Below, in pieces: positions 1-8,320 of a stretch of DNA of 64,000 nucleotides. A program made the translations under genes and the position numbers. A model generated the notes under the pieces. It had not been told where the DNA came from. It worked only from the letters and a program-made list of their open reading frames with translations, and did no database searches. Every line of letters starts with the position of its first letter. Positions within the stretch are counted from its first letter, which is position 1. The DNA comes from Azospirillum canadense (GTDB taxonomy: Bacteria > Pseudomonadota > Alphaproteobacteria > Azospirillales > Azospirillaceae), in assembly GCF_025961225.1 (NCBI RefSeq), contig NZ_JAOQNG010000010.1:1106501-1170500 (forward strand), given 5' to 3'.

Positions 1-1026
1 ACCAGCGCCAACCGCACGGTGATCCGCAACGTCCTGGCGCGCAGCCCCGCCGACCGGTCCGGCATCCGCGACGGCGACCAGCTCCTGGCCATCGACGGCG
101 AACTCACCGCCAAGTTGACCGAGACGGAGATGCGCGACCGCCTGCGCGGCCCGACCGGGACCATGGTGCTGCTGACCATCGCGCGCGACGGCAACGCGCC
201 GCGCCGCGCGCCGATCCGGCGCGAGCGCGTGGTGCCCAACACGGTCAGCATGTCGGTCACCGACCAGGTCGGCATCCTCAAGGTGGACCGTTTCAACGCG
301 GCCACCGCCGCCAATCTGCGCGAGGCCACCATGGCCGCGCGCCAGAGCATCGGCAAGGGCCTGCGCGGCTATGTGCTCGACCTGCGCGGCAACCCCGGCG
401 GGCTCCTCGACCAGGCGGTCGCCGTGGCCGACCTGTTCATCGCCCGCGGCAAGATCATCACCACCGAGGGGCGGCATCCGGACAGCCGGCAGCGCTTCGA
501 GGCGGCTCCGGACGACATCGCGGACGGCCTGCCCATGGTCGTGCTGGTCGACGGACGGTCCGCCTCCTCGGCGGAGGTCGTCGCAGCGGCGCTCCAGGAC
601 TCCGGGCGCGCCGTGGTTGTCGGTGCGTCGTCCTACGGCAAGGGCAGCGTCCAGACGGTGACCCGCCTGCCGAACGACGGGGAGCTGTTCCTGACCTGGA
701 GCCGCATCTACACGCCCGCCGGCTACACGCTGCACCGCCAGGGCGTCCAGCCCACGGTCTGCACCAGCCGCGGCGGACAGGACGACGCGTCCGCCCTGCT
801 GACCGACCTGCGCGACGGCCGTGTCCGGCCCATGGCCCAGTTCGCCGGCTGGCGCGCGAAGGCGGCCGACGACGAGGACGCGCTGGCCCATCTGCGCGAA
901 GCCTGCCCCTGGAAGGAGCATGAGCCGGAGCTGGACCTGAAGGTCGCGCTGCGCCTGCTGTCGGAACCGACCATGTACCAGCGCGCGGTGGCGCTCGCCT
1001 CCAGCAACACGGTGGCGGAACGCTGA
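1..1026 (+). CDS. S41 family C-terminal processing peptidase, 5' end missing
   Basis: The frame is open from base 1, so the true start lies upstream; the GTG at 19 is internal. The visible part opens inside a PDZ domain (SGIRDGDQLLAIDG), followed by the S41 protease core: the LDLRGNPGG strand near residue 125, the catalytic Ser in SASSAEV and the catalytic Lys in SYGKGSVQ. Family members are periplasmic or secreted proteases that recognise C-terminal tails through the PDZ domain. About 120 residues after the core have no obvious domain. The signal peptide would be in the missing part. It is followed by rpmG, which has its own promoter, so the two are probably separate transcription units. Confidence 0.9.
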   Translation, partial: TSANRTVIRNVLARSPADRSGIRDGDQLLAIDGELTAKLTETEMRDRLRGPTGTMVLLTIARDGNAPRRAPIRRERVVPNTVSMSVTDQVGILKVDRFNAATAANLREATMAARQSIGKGLRGYVLDLRGNPGGLLDQAVAVADLFIARGKIITTEGRHPDSRQRFEAAPDDIADGLPMVVLVDGRSASSAEVVAAALQDSGRAVVVGASSYGKGSVQTVTRLPNDGELFLTWSRIYTPAGYTLHRQGVQPTVCTSRGGQDDASALLTDLRDGRVRPMAQFAGWRAKAADDEDALAHLREACPWKEHEPELDLKVALRLLSEPTMYQRAVALASSNTVAER

Positions 1027-1103
1027 CGGTGAACGGGGCGCGTTTCCTTGCGTGTCCTGGCTCTTCACCCTGTGAATTACAAGGGCTTGTGGGTTACAAA
1101 GAC

Positions 1104-1131
1104 TTGACATGGCGGCTGTAGCGGGTATCTT
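1104..1131 (+). promoter_or_regulatory. Sigma70-type promoter of rpmG
   Basis: A consensus -35 TTGACA (1104-1109) is separated by 16 bases from a -10-like TATCTT (1126-1131), about 65 bases before the rpmG start. A perfect -35 box is rare in this GC-rich sequence, and the position fits a strong ribosomal-protein promoter. Confidence 0.6.
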
Positions 1132-1194
1132 CCCCCGCTACGACGCCGCCCCGCCGGGCTGGCGGGTCACGGAATATTTGTCGGGATTGAGATC

Positions 1195-1362
1195 ATGGCG
1201 AAGCAGAACACCGTCCTCATCAAGCTGGTGAGCACGGCTGACACCGGCTTCTTCTACGTGAAGAAGAAGAACCCGAAGAAGACCACCGAGAAGCTGTCGT
1301 TCCGCAAGTACGACCCGGTGGCGCGCAAGCACGTCGAGTTCAAGGAAGCCAAGATCAAGTAA
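1195..1362 (+). CDS. rpmG: 50S ribosomal protein L33
   Basis: A 55-residue basic protein starting MAKQNTVLIKLVSTADTGFF and ending in a lysine-rich tail. This is the full length and sequence pattern of bacterial L33, a component of the large ribosomal subunit. It lacks the four zinc-binding cysteines of the C+ form, so it is the zinc-independent type. It has its own promoter upstream (1104-1131) and an intrinsic terminator 24 bases downstream, so it is monocistronic. Placement next to pleD/divK is a known alphaproteobacterial arrangement. Confidence 0.97.
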   Translation: MAKQNTVLIKLVSTADTGFFYVKKKNPKKTTEKLSFRKYDPVARKHVEFKEAKIK

Positions 1363-1386
1363 GGTTTCCCGGAACCGCCGGAATCG

Positions 1387-1414
1387 AAAAGGCCGCCTCA
1401 TCAGGCGGCCTTTT
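1387..1414 (+). terminator. Intrinsic terminator of rpmG
   Basis: A perfect 8-bp stem GGCCGCCT/AGGCGGCC with loop CATC is flanked by AAAA on the left and TTTT on the right, 24 bases after the rpmG stop. The symmetric A/T flanks mean it could also stop transcription arriving from pleD on the minus strand. Confidence 0.85.
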
Positions 1415-1476
1415 GCATTTTCAGGTCATCGCGCGCGACCGATGGCAAACCTCAGTGTCGCCCACCCCATCCCCCG

Positions 1477-2892
1477 CTATGGCGCGGGAGCGGGGGCGGC
1501 AACGCCCTGGAAGTCGGACCGCGGGTCGGCGATCACGCAGTTGCGCCCCGACCGTTTCGCCTCGTACAGCGCGTCGTCGGCGCGACGGATCAGCCCTTCC
1601 GACGAATCGCCCAGGCGCCCACCCACGGCGACGCCGATGGACACGGTCACCGGGACCGCCCCAACGTCGGCGGTCACCTTGAACATGCTGTTGGCGATGT
1701 GGTTGCGCAGCCGTTCGGCGACGGTCATGGCCGCCTCGACGTCGGTGTCCGGCAGGATGACAATGAACTCCTCGCCGCCGAGGCGGGCGACTAGGTCGAA
1801 GGTGCGCAGGTTGCGGCTGGCCCGGTTGGAGACCTCCTTAAGGACCTCGTCGCCGATGGTGTGGCCGAAGCTGTCGTTGACGACCTTGAAGTGGTCGATG
1901 TCGAACAGGAGGATCGCCACCGGCTTGTGGCTGTCGATGGCCCGCTCCAGCAGGCGCGGCAGGTGCGCGTTGACGTAGCGCCGATTGAAGACGCCCGTCA
2001 GGCTGTCGGTCAGCGCCATGGACAGGCTGTGCTCGTAATTCGCGCGCAGCCGCTCCTGGTACCGCTTGCGCCGGACCTGCGTGCGGGCGCGGGCCAGCAG
2101 CTCGTTCCGGTCCAGCGGCTTGATGACGTAGTCGTTGGCACCCAGCTCCAGCCCCTTGGCGACGCGGTTCAGGTCCCCCTCGTCCACCACCAGCAGGATC
2201 GGCACCTGCCGCGTGCGCTCGTGCGAGCGCAGCTGCGAGCACAGGCGCAGGCCGTCCTCGTTCATCAGCGTCAGGCTGATGACCACCAGGTCGAGGTCGT
2301 CGCTCAGCGCGCGCTCCAGTGCCTTGGCGCAGGTGTTGGCCGACATCACGTGGTCGTGGTCGCGCTTCAGCGTCTCCGTGATCTTCTCCAGATCGAGGAG
2401 GGAGTCCTCCAGCACCAGAACCCGCGCGCGCTCGAAGGATTCGTTGCGCAGCGTGCCGGACCGCTCGATGACGCCGAACTGGCCCGACGTGCTTTCGCGC
2501 ATCCGCCATTCGTCCATCATCATCTTCAGACGGACGAGCGAGCGGACACGCGCGAACAGGGCGATGTCGTTGACCGGCTTCGTCAGGAAGTCGTCGGCCC
2601 CGGCCTCCAGCCCGCGGACACGGTCGGCCACGTCGGACAGGGCGGTCACCATGACGACCGGAATGTGCATGGTGTCGGGATCAGACCGGATCTTCTCGCA
2701 CACCTCGAAGCCGTCCATCCCCGGCATCATGACGTCGAGCAGGACGATGTCCGGCGACTCCTTCCGCACCAGTTCCAGGGCTTCGGGACCGTTGTAAGCG
2801 GTGATGACGTCGAAATACTCGCGCGTCAATTTCGCCGCGAGCAGTTTCACGTTCGGCAAGACGTCGTCAACGACAAGGACACGCGCGGACAT
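1477..2892 (-). CDS. pleD: PleD-type response regulator diguanylate cyclase (REC-REC-GGDEF)
   Basis: 471 residues. The first receiver domain (about 1-120) has the acidic pair VDD and phospho-acceptor Asp53 in LLDVMMPGMDG. The second receiver (about 155-275) lacks the acceptor Asp (VVISLTL), as in PleD, where it serves as a dimerisation adaptor. The GGDEF domain (about 300-460) has an intact GGEEF active site and an RTFD inhibitory site exactly five residues upstream, so it should make c-di-GMP under product inhibition. In Caulobacter PleD localises to the stalked pole and is phosphorylated by DivJ/PleC. It lies 30 bp downstream of divK in the same operon. Confidence 0.95.
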   Translation of the reverse strand: MSARVLVVDDVLPNVKLLAAKLTREYFDVITAYNGPEALELVRKESPDIVLLDVMMPGMDGFEVCEKIRSDPDTMHIPVVMVTALSDVADRVRGLEAGADDFLTKPVNDIALFARVRSLVRLKMMMDEWRMRESTSGQFGVIERSGTLRNESFERARVLVLEDSLLDLEKITETLKRDHDHVMSANTCAKALERALSDDLDLVVISLTLMNEDGLRLCSQLRSHERTRQVPILLVVDEGDLNRVAKGLELGANDYVIKPLDRNELLARARTQVRRKRYQERLRANYEHSLSMALTDSLTGVFNRRYVNAHLPRLLERAIDSHKPVAILLFDIDHFKVVNDSFGHTIGDEVLKEVSNRASRNLRTFDLVARLGGEEFIVILPDTDVEAAMTVAERLRNHIANSMFKVTADVGAVPVTVSIGVAVGGRLGDSSEGLIRRADDALYEAKRSGRNCVIADPRSDFQGVAAPAPAP

Positions 2893-2922
2893 GGCGAGGT
2901 TCGACCGATCCCGTGGGTTTGG

Positions 2923-3309
2923 TTAGGTGAGAAACTTTTGAACGGATTGGAGGAACTTCGTCACCGAAATCGGCTTGGCGATGTAATCCTCGCAGCCGCC
3001 TTCCCGGATCTTCTCCTCGTCACCCTTCATGGCGAAGGCGGTCACGGCGATGATCGGAATGGATTTCAGCGCCTCGTCCTCCTTGATCCACCGCGTCACC
3101 TGCAGGCCCGACACCTCGGGCAGCTGGATGTCCATGAGGATCAGGTCCGGATGGTGCTCGCGCGCCAGAGCAAGAGCCTCCACCCCGTCGCGGGTCTGAA
3201 GGGTCTCATAGCCGTGCGCTTCCAGAAGATCGTGGAAGAGCTTCATGTTCAGCTCGTTGTCCTCCACGATGAGGACCCGTTTTACCGGCCTGACTTCCGC
3301 CGACGACAT
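2923..3309 (-). CDS. divK: Single-domain response regulator DivK
   Basis: 128 residues forming one receiver domain: VEDNE acidic pocket, acceptor Asp in LILMDIQLPEVSG, Thr in AVTAF and Lys in AKPIS. There is no output domain. DivK is an essential polarity and cell-cycle regulator that controls the CckA-CtrA pathway through DivL and stimulates DivJ/PleC. The start at 3309 (MSSAEVRP) is preferred because an AAAGG sits 8 bases upstream; the frame is open to 3423, but that extension is not typical of the family. It precedes pleD by 30 bp. Confidence 0.93.
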   Translation of the reverse strand: MSSAEVRPVKRVLIVEDNELNMKLFHDLLEAHGYETLQTRDGVEALALAREHHPDLILMDIQLPEVSGLQVTRWIKEDEALKSIPIIAVTAFAMKGDEEKIREGGCEDYIAKPISVTKFLQSVQKFLT

Positions 3310-3529
3310 CGTGTGGCCTTTCGGTTCCGCGAGCATCGAACCCCTCCCAGGGCTGTCGCCCGTCCCGGACGTGGCGGCCACTCCCGCTGGCGGACGCGTC
3401 AGGGACCGGTATAACCCGATCACTGTCGTGCCGCGACGGTTAAATTGTCGTTACCATCGCCGCATCGCCACACAGCATTTATGGCGAATCGCCGTGTTGG
3501 CGTGGGAACGGGCGGTTCGCCCACCCCTG

Positions 3530-4858
3530 TTATGCGATCACGCGCTCTGCCGGGAATCGCAGCGCGACGCGGGTTCCCCGGCCCGGCGCGCTGTCCAGCG
3601 TCAACCGCCCGCCATGGGCCTCGACCAGCGACCGCACGATGGGAAGGCCCAGGCCGGTGCCGGTCCGGTTGCGGATCCGCCCGGACGGCACCTGACGGAA
3701 GGGCTCCAGCACCATCGCGTGATGTTCTTCGGCAATGCCGACTCCGGTGTCCACGACGGTGACGGACACCCCTCCGTGATCCGGCCCATCCTCCGTCCGC
3801 GCGATCTCAATCACGACCCTTCCGCCGGCCTCGGTGTATTTGACTGCGTTGGACACGAGGTTCAGCAGCATCTGGCGGAGCGCACGGCGGTCGGCGCGCA
3901 GCCGGGGCAACGGCCGCGGCAGGATGGCGTCGAAGCTCAGCCCGGCGGAGACCAGCGCGTGCTCCTGCAGGGCGTGGACCTCCGCGATGGACAGGGCGAC
4001 GTCGACCTCGTCGTCGTGCAGATCGAACCGTCCGGCCTCGATCTTCGACAGGTCGAGCACGTCGTTGATGACTTCGAGCAGATGGGCGCCCGACGCCCGG
4101 ATATTGCGGATGAAGTCGCGCTGGCGGTCGGTCAGCAGACCGGCATCCGCCTCCAGCAGGAATTCCGAATAGCCGATGATGGCGTTCAGCGGCGTGCGCA
4201 GCTCGTGGTTCACCTCGGTCAGGAATTCCGACTTCGTCCGGCTTCCGTCGTCGGGCCGGGCATTCGGCCCCGCCGCGCCTTTCAGCGCGCGGATCCCCAG
4301 GCTGACCGTATCGGCGACGGCCTCGGCCAAGGCCCGCTCCACCGGGGGCACAGACCGGGGCTGGCGGTGGTGGCCGAGGATCACCCCCCAGGGATTTCCC
4401 GCCACCGTGACCGGCACGCTGAGCAGGGCGCCAGCGTCCACCGAAATGGCGCCCGCCGGAATGCGGCACCCGAGGATCGACGGTTCGTCGGGGCCGAGCC
4501 GGTCCTCGGCGATCACCTCTCCGTCGCCGGCCGCGTCGAACCGGCAAACGGCCACCCGGTTCAGCCCTGTCAGGCGGCGCACCGTCCAGGCCGCGCGCGC
4601 CGCCAGTTCCTCGACGTCGGCGGCGTCGCGCAGGGCTGCGAATCCCGGCCGGATGACGTTCAGCATGTCCGCGATCCTCTGCCCATCGGGCCGCGGCTCA
4701 CCCGACGGATCCGCGGCGACGGGAATCCCCGGGGGTTCGGCGGCACGAAGCGCCGGCGCGTCATCGGTGATGGTGGGGAGAGGCGAAGGATCGGTCAGGA
4801 GAGGCCCCGCTGTGTCGCAACGTCCGCGAAGCTGAGGCCGAAGGCGAGGTTCGGTCAA
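3530..4858 (-). CDS. Sensor histidine kinase with a shortened phytochrome-like GAF domain
   Basis: 442 residues, no membrane segment. Residues 1-60 are a low-complexity leader. Residues about 82-192 resemble a phytochrome GAF domain: VRRLTGLNRVAVCRFD, GEVIAE, LG..IPA, then WGVILGHHRQPRSVPP. The stretch between the PASDIP region and the final strands is deleted, so the domain is about 110 residues rather than about 170. HisKA has His218 in NHELRTPLN; the HATPase domain shows the N box, DTGVGIAEE and GTGLGLPI. No receiver is attached. It sits upstream of divK-pleD on the same strand (220 bp gap), so it could feed this pathway; that partner assignment is inference. Confidence 0.82.
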   Translation of the reverse strand: MTEPRLRPQLRGRCDTAGPLLTDPSPLPTITDDAPALRAAEPPGIPVAADPSGEPRPDGQRIADMLNVIRPGFAALRDAADVEELAARAAWTVRRLTGLNRVAVCRFDAAGDGEVIAEDRLGPDEPSILGCRIPAGAISVDAGALLSVPVTVAGNPWGVILGHHRQPRSVPPVERALAEAVADTVSLGIRALKGAAGPNARPDDGSRTKSEFLTEVNHELRTPLNAIIGYSEFLLEADAGLLTDRQRDFIRNIRASGAHLLEVINDVLDLSKIEAGRFDLHDDEVDVALSIAEVHALQEHALVSAGLSFDAILPRPLPRLRADRRALRQMLLNLVSNAVKYTEAGGRVVIEIARTEDGPDHGGVSVTVVDTGVGIAEEHHAMVLEPFRQVPSGRIRNRTGTGLGLPIVRSLVEAHGGRLTLDSAPGRGTRVALRFPAERVIA

Positions 4859-4931
4859 GGGCCGGCGAGGGGGTGCGACAGGCTGCCCCGCTCCGCTGCC
4901 CGCCGTATGTCGGGCGCCCGTCCAGACCGGC

Positions 4932-5684
4932 TCAGGCGGACGCGCGGCGGGTGGCCTTGCGATGGCGCCGCCGGCCCTTGTTCCCGTACATGTGGGCGTC
5001 GGCCTTGCGCATCACCTCGTCCTCGTGGTCGCCAGCACCATAGGCCTGGACGCCGAGCGAGAAGCGGATCGGCAGATCGGCGCCGTTCCAATGGAGATGC
5101 CAGCCCGTTGCCAAGTCCAGGAGCTGCTGCGCGCGCGCCGCGCCGGCGTCGGCGCTCACCCCGGTCAGCAGGATCGCGAATTCGTCGCCGCCGATCCGGG
5201 CGACCACGTCCTCGCGCCGGACGGCGGAGGCGATCAGGCGCGCGACCTGCCGCAGGTAGGAGTCGCCGGCGAGGTGCCCGTGGGTGTCGTTGATCCCCTT
5301 GAACCCATCCAAATCGATCATCACCACAACGCCGCAGCCCGTTCCGCCGGGAACGCCGCCGGGGGTGCCGCCAGGAACGCCGAGGCGCCGGGCCGCCGCC
5401 AGTTCCCGCCGGAAGTGGTCATAAAAGCCCCGGCGGTTCAGCAGCCCGGTCAGTTCGTCCGTCATGGTCAGGCTTTCCAGATGGGCGATCCGCTCCTGCT
5501 GCTCGGCGATGGTCGCCTGGGCGTCGGCCAGTTGCTGCTTCAGGAACTCCTGTTCGATCGGACGCGGCGTGCCGAGGCGCACCCCCCGCGGAACCGGCGT
5601 CCACACCCTTCCCTCATGCTGGTCGGCGGCGGTGGCGGCACCAGGATCCAGGGTGGGGTTCAGGGCGGCGGCGATGGCGTTCAT
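4932..5684 (-). CDS. GGDEF diguanylate cyclase, cytoplasmic
   Basis: About 250 residues. An N-terminal 75-residue leader ends in a predicted coiled coil (FLKQQLADAQATIAEQQERI), followed by a GGDEF domain with an intact RIGGDEF active site and an RRED inhibitory site five residues upstream. It should synthesise c-di-GMP with feedback control. There is no membrane or sensor domain, so activation probably depends on dimerisation through the coiled coil. The start at 5684 is preferred because AGGAG lies 7 bases upstream; a second ATG 15 bases earlier overlaps that ribosome-binding site. It lies 73 bp upstream of the histidine kinase gene, possibly cotranscribed. Confidence 0.88.
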   Translation of the reverse strand: MNAIAAALNPTLDPGAATAADQHEGRVWTPVPRGVRLGTPRPIEQEFLKQQLADAQATIAEQQERIAHLESLTMTDELTGLLNRRGFYDHFRRELAAARRLGVPGGTPGGVPGGTGCGVVVMIDLDGFKGINDTHGHLAGDSYLRQVARLIASAVRREDVVARIGGDEFAILLTGVSADAGAARAQQLLDLATGWHLHWNGADLPIRFSLGVQAYGAGDHEDEVMRKADAHMYGNKGRRRHRKATRRASA

Positions 5685-5881
5685 GGGCGGGCTCCTCATG
5701 ATCGGCGAAACCTACGCCAAGCCATCTCGCAACCCCTGTGCCAACAGTGAGTCAGCGCCACAACCCAGGATTCCCGCGGTTTGGCCCGCGCCGGGGCCGG
5801 TCCGCGCCCCGGCAGCATTTTCCCACCTCCACCCAAGTCGGCAAATTTTTATCGGTATTTTATTCAATTCCGTTTCTAATT

Positions 5882-6862
5882 TTAGATAACTCGGTCGGGC
5901 GGCTCGGCGCCGGCGAAGAAGGCGTCCAGATTGTCGAGCGCCTTGAAGCCCATGGCGTTGCGCGTCTCCACCGTCGCGCTGCCGAGGTGGGGCAGCAGGA
6001 AGGCGTTGTCCAGGGTTCGGTAGTCCGGGTGCAGCCTCGGCTCGTTCTCGAACACGTCGAGCCCGGCGGCGGCGATCCGGCCGCTGCGCAGCGCGGCAAT
6101 CAGGGCGGCGTCCTCCACCACGCTGCCGCGGGCGGTGTTGACCACGATGGCCCCCGGCGGCAGCCGGTCGATGCGGGCGGCGTTCAGCCAGTGGGTGGTT
6201 TGCGCCGTGGCCGGGAAGTGCAGCGACAGCACGTCGCTGACCGCCAGCATCGCCTCCGGATCGGCGTGGAAGACCGCCCCCTCCTCCAACTCCGCCGGCA
6301 GGCGCTTGCGGTTGCTGTAATGGATGGTCATCCCGAAGGCGCGGGCGCGCCGGGCGACCGCTTGTCCGATCCGCCCCATGCCGACGATGCCCAGCCTCTT
6401 CCCGCCGAGGTGGGTGCCGAGCAACTGCGTCGGCGTCCAGCCGGTCCAGGCGTCGGCGCGGATCATCCGCTCGCCCTCCGACGCGCGCCGGGCGGCCCCC
6501 AGCATCAGCAGCAGCGCGATGTCCGCCGTTGCGTCCGTCAGGACGTCCGGCGTGTTGGTCACCACCAGCCCGCGCGCCTTCGCCGCGGCCAGGTCGATGT
6601 GGTCGGTCCCGACGGAGAAGGTCGCCAGGATGCGCACGCCGGCCGGCAGCGCCGCGATGGCCTCCGCGTTCAGCCGGTCGCCGGCCGCACACAGGATGCC
6701 CTGGACGCCGTCGGCCCGCGCCACGAGGTCGGCGGCGCCGAGCGGCCTGTCGTCGGCGTTCAGACGGGCATCGAAATCGCGCGCCGCGCGGGCTTCCACG
6801 GCGGCGGGCAGGCGCCGGGTGACCAGCAGGGTTGGCCGCGAAGCTTGGGCGTCGGTGCTCAT
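5882..6862 (-). CDS. D-isomer specific 2-hydroxyacid dehydrogenase (glyoxylate/hydroxypyruvate reductase-like)
   Basis: 326 residues. The Rossmann NAD(P)-binding motif is VGMGRIGQAVARRA followed by HYSNRKR, whose basic residues suggest NADPH preference. Catalytic residues are visible as Arg in NTARGSVV, Glu in DVFENEP and His in LLPHLGSAT. The family reduces glyoxylate, hydroxypyruvate or related 2-oxoacids; the exact substrate is not readable. The start at 6862 (MSTDAQ) has GGGAG 9 bases upstream; the open frame runs back to 6949 without a better start. Downstream (5848-5884) is unusually AT-rich. It is divergent from eipB. Confidence 0.9.
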   Translation of the reverse strand: MSTDAQASRPTLLVTRRLPAAVEARAARDFDARLNADDRPLGAADLVARADGVQGILCAAGDRLNAEAIAALPAGVRILATFSVGTDHIDLAAAKARGLVVTNTPDVLTDATADIALLLMLGAARRASEGERMIRADAWTGWTPTQLLGTHLGGKRLGIVGMGRIGQAVARRARAFGMTIHYSNRKRLPAELEEGAVFHADPEAMLAVSDVLSLHFPATAQTTHWLNAARIDRLPPGAIVVNTARGSVVEDAALIAALRSGRIAAAGLDVFENEPRLHPDYRTLDNAFLLPHLGSATVETRNAMGFKALDNLDAFFAGAEPPDRVI

Positions 6863-6955
6863 GAGTGTATTCTCCCGTTTCCGGTTATTCGGGTGGTCGG
6901 GCCTTCCGATCCGCCACCGAAACACCCATAATCCATCCGACGACACCAATCACCC

Positions 6956-7843
6956 GTGGAACTCGCCTTGCAGAACCGCCGCTTCGCCGCCCGCCTCGCC
7001 CTTAGCGCGACCTTCGGCGCGTTCCTGGTGACCTCGGCTTCCCTGCTGGCCCTGGCGAAACCGGCCGAGGCGGCACCGGGTACGCCCCCGTCCGGGTCGG
7101 CCCTTTCCGGATCCGCTGGCAACATCCTGCCGCACCGCGCGGTCTACAAGATGTCGCTCCTGTCGGCGCGCAACAGCTCCAAGGTGACGGACGTGCGCGG
7201 CCGCATGCTGTTCGAATGGGCCGACGCCTGCGACGGCTGGACGACCGAGCAGCGCTTCCAGCTGCGCTTCGCCTACTCGGAGGGCGACGAGATGGCGATG
7301 AACACCAACTACACGACCTGGGAGGCCAAGGACGGACAGCGCTACCGCTTCAACGTCCGCAAGCTGATCAACGGCGAGGTCGACGAGGAGGTGCGCGGCG
7401 AGGCGGTTCTGGACAAGGACGGCAGCGGGTCCGCCAGCTTCTCCAAGCCGGAGCCGCAGGAGATGAAGCTGCCCGACCAGACCATGTTCCCGACCGCCCA
7501 CACGCTGGCGATCCTGGACCATGCCGGGGCGGGCGAGCATTTCTTCAACCGGATCGTCTTCGACGGCGCCGACTCCGAAGGCGCCACCGAGGTCTCCACG
7601 GTCATCGGCACCGCCGCCGAGGCCAAGGAGGACACGACCGACCCGCTGCTGAAGGGCAAGACGGCCTGGCCGGTGCGCATGGCTTTCTTTCCGCTGAAGA
7701 GCGACGCCGCCCAGCCGGAATACGAGATGAGCCTTCGCCTGCTGCAGAACGGCGTCGCCGAATCCATGCAGATCGACTACGGCGATTTCACCGTCAACGC
7801 GGTGCTGGAGAAGATCGAGGCCCTGCCGAAGTCCGGTTGCTGA
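6956..7843 (+). CDS. eipB: EipB-family periplasmic envelope integrity protein (DUF1849)
   Basis: 295 residues starting at GTG. An N-terminal signal peptide (Arg-rich start, hydrophobic core about residues 12-35, PAEA cleavage site) is followed by the DUF1849 core beginning ILPHRAVYKM. The family forms a periplasmic beta-spiral protein needed for envelope integrity in Brucella. The two conserved cysteines are present: one in DACDGW in the first third and one at the extreme C-terminus (SGC), matching the disulfide pair reported for the family. A TTG at 6968 is an alternative start. The ligand is unknown. Confidence 0.85.
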   Translation: MELALQNRRFAARLALSATFGAFLVTSASLLALAKPAEAAPGTPPSGSALSGSAGNILPHRAVYKMSLLSARNSSKVTDVRGRMLFEWADACDGWTTEQRFQLRFAYSEGDEMAMNTNYTTWEAKDGQRYRFNVRKLINGEVDEEVRGEAVLDKDGSGSASFSKPEPQEMKLPDQTMFPTAHTLAILDHAGAGEHFFNRIVFDGADSEGATEVSTVIGTAAEAKEDTTDPLLKGKTAWPVRMAFFPLKSDAAQPEYEMSLRLLQNGVAESMQIDYGDFTVNAVLEKIEALPKSGC

Positions 7844-7981
7844 GCCCGGCTGGCGAGCCCCTCCCTCGGCCGTTCACCTGCGCTTTACCATATTTTGAGG
7901 AAGCCCGGCTAAGCATGGTCGCGCCGGCCCGCACCCACTTGGCGTTGCGGGACGCGCAACGATGGCACGAGAGGGTTCGTG

Positions 7982-8206
7982 ATGAGCAAGAAGCAGGTTC
8001 AGGTCGGCCAGGTGTTCCAGACCGTCGGCGCGACCAACGGACGGTGCTGGCGCGTGAAGGCCACCGTGGTCCTGTTCGGGATCCCGCACGCCCAGGTCGT
8101 CAGCACGGAGGACGAGGGCGACTACAAGACGCTCAGCTGCCTCGTCCTGACCGACACCAACTTCTACCGCCTGGTCCCGCCGCCGCCCGGCAGCGTCGCG
8201 GCCTGA
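7982..8206 (+). CDS. Small conserved-looking hypothetical protein
   Basis: 74 residues (MSKKQVQVGQVFQTVGATNG...), not recognised. It has a good ribosome-binding site (GAGAGGG about 6 bases before the ATG) and codon use like its neighbours. It reads as a compact beta-rich domain (VGQVFQTV, WRVKATVVLFG, HAQVVS, LSCLVLTD), with no signal peptide or membrane segment. It is convergent with aspS and followed by a strong bidirectional terminator. Its TGA stop lies inside an 18-bp tandem duplication (8202-8237). Confidence 0.65.
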   Translation: MSKKQVQVGQVFQTVGATNGRCWRVKATVVLFGIPHAQVVSTEDEGDYKTLSCLVLTDTNFYRLVPPPPGSVAA

Positions 8207-8237
8207 GCGGACCAAACAACCTGAGCGGACCAAACAA
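8202..8237. repeat. Perfect 18-bp tandem duplication
   Basis: The unit CCTGAGCGGACCAAACAA occurs at 8202-8219 and again at 8220-8237 with no mismatch. The first copy contains the TGA stop codon of the upstream small ORF, and the second runs into the terminator. This looks like a recent slippage event. Confidence 0.9.
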
Positions 8238-8271
8238 AAAGCCCCTCGTCCACGCGGACGAGGGGCTTTTT
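8236..8271. terminator. Bidirectional intrinsic terminator between the small ORF and aspS
   Basis: A perfect stem (AAAAAGCCCCTCGTCC paired with its complement, loop ACGC) carries an A-tract on one side and a T-tract on the other. It lies between the convergent gene at 7982 and aspS and can end transcription from both. Confidence 0.92.
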
Positions 8272-8320
8272 GTTGGACCCCCTCTCCCCCTTGGCAGGAG
8301 GAGAGGGACGGAACCCAAAC

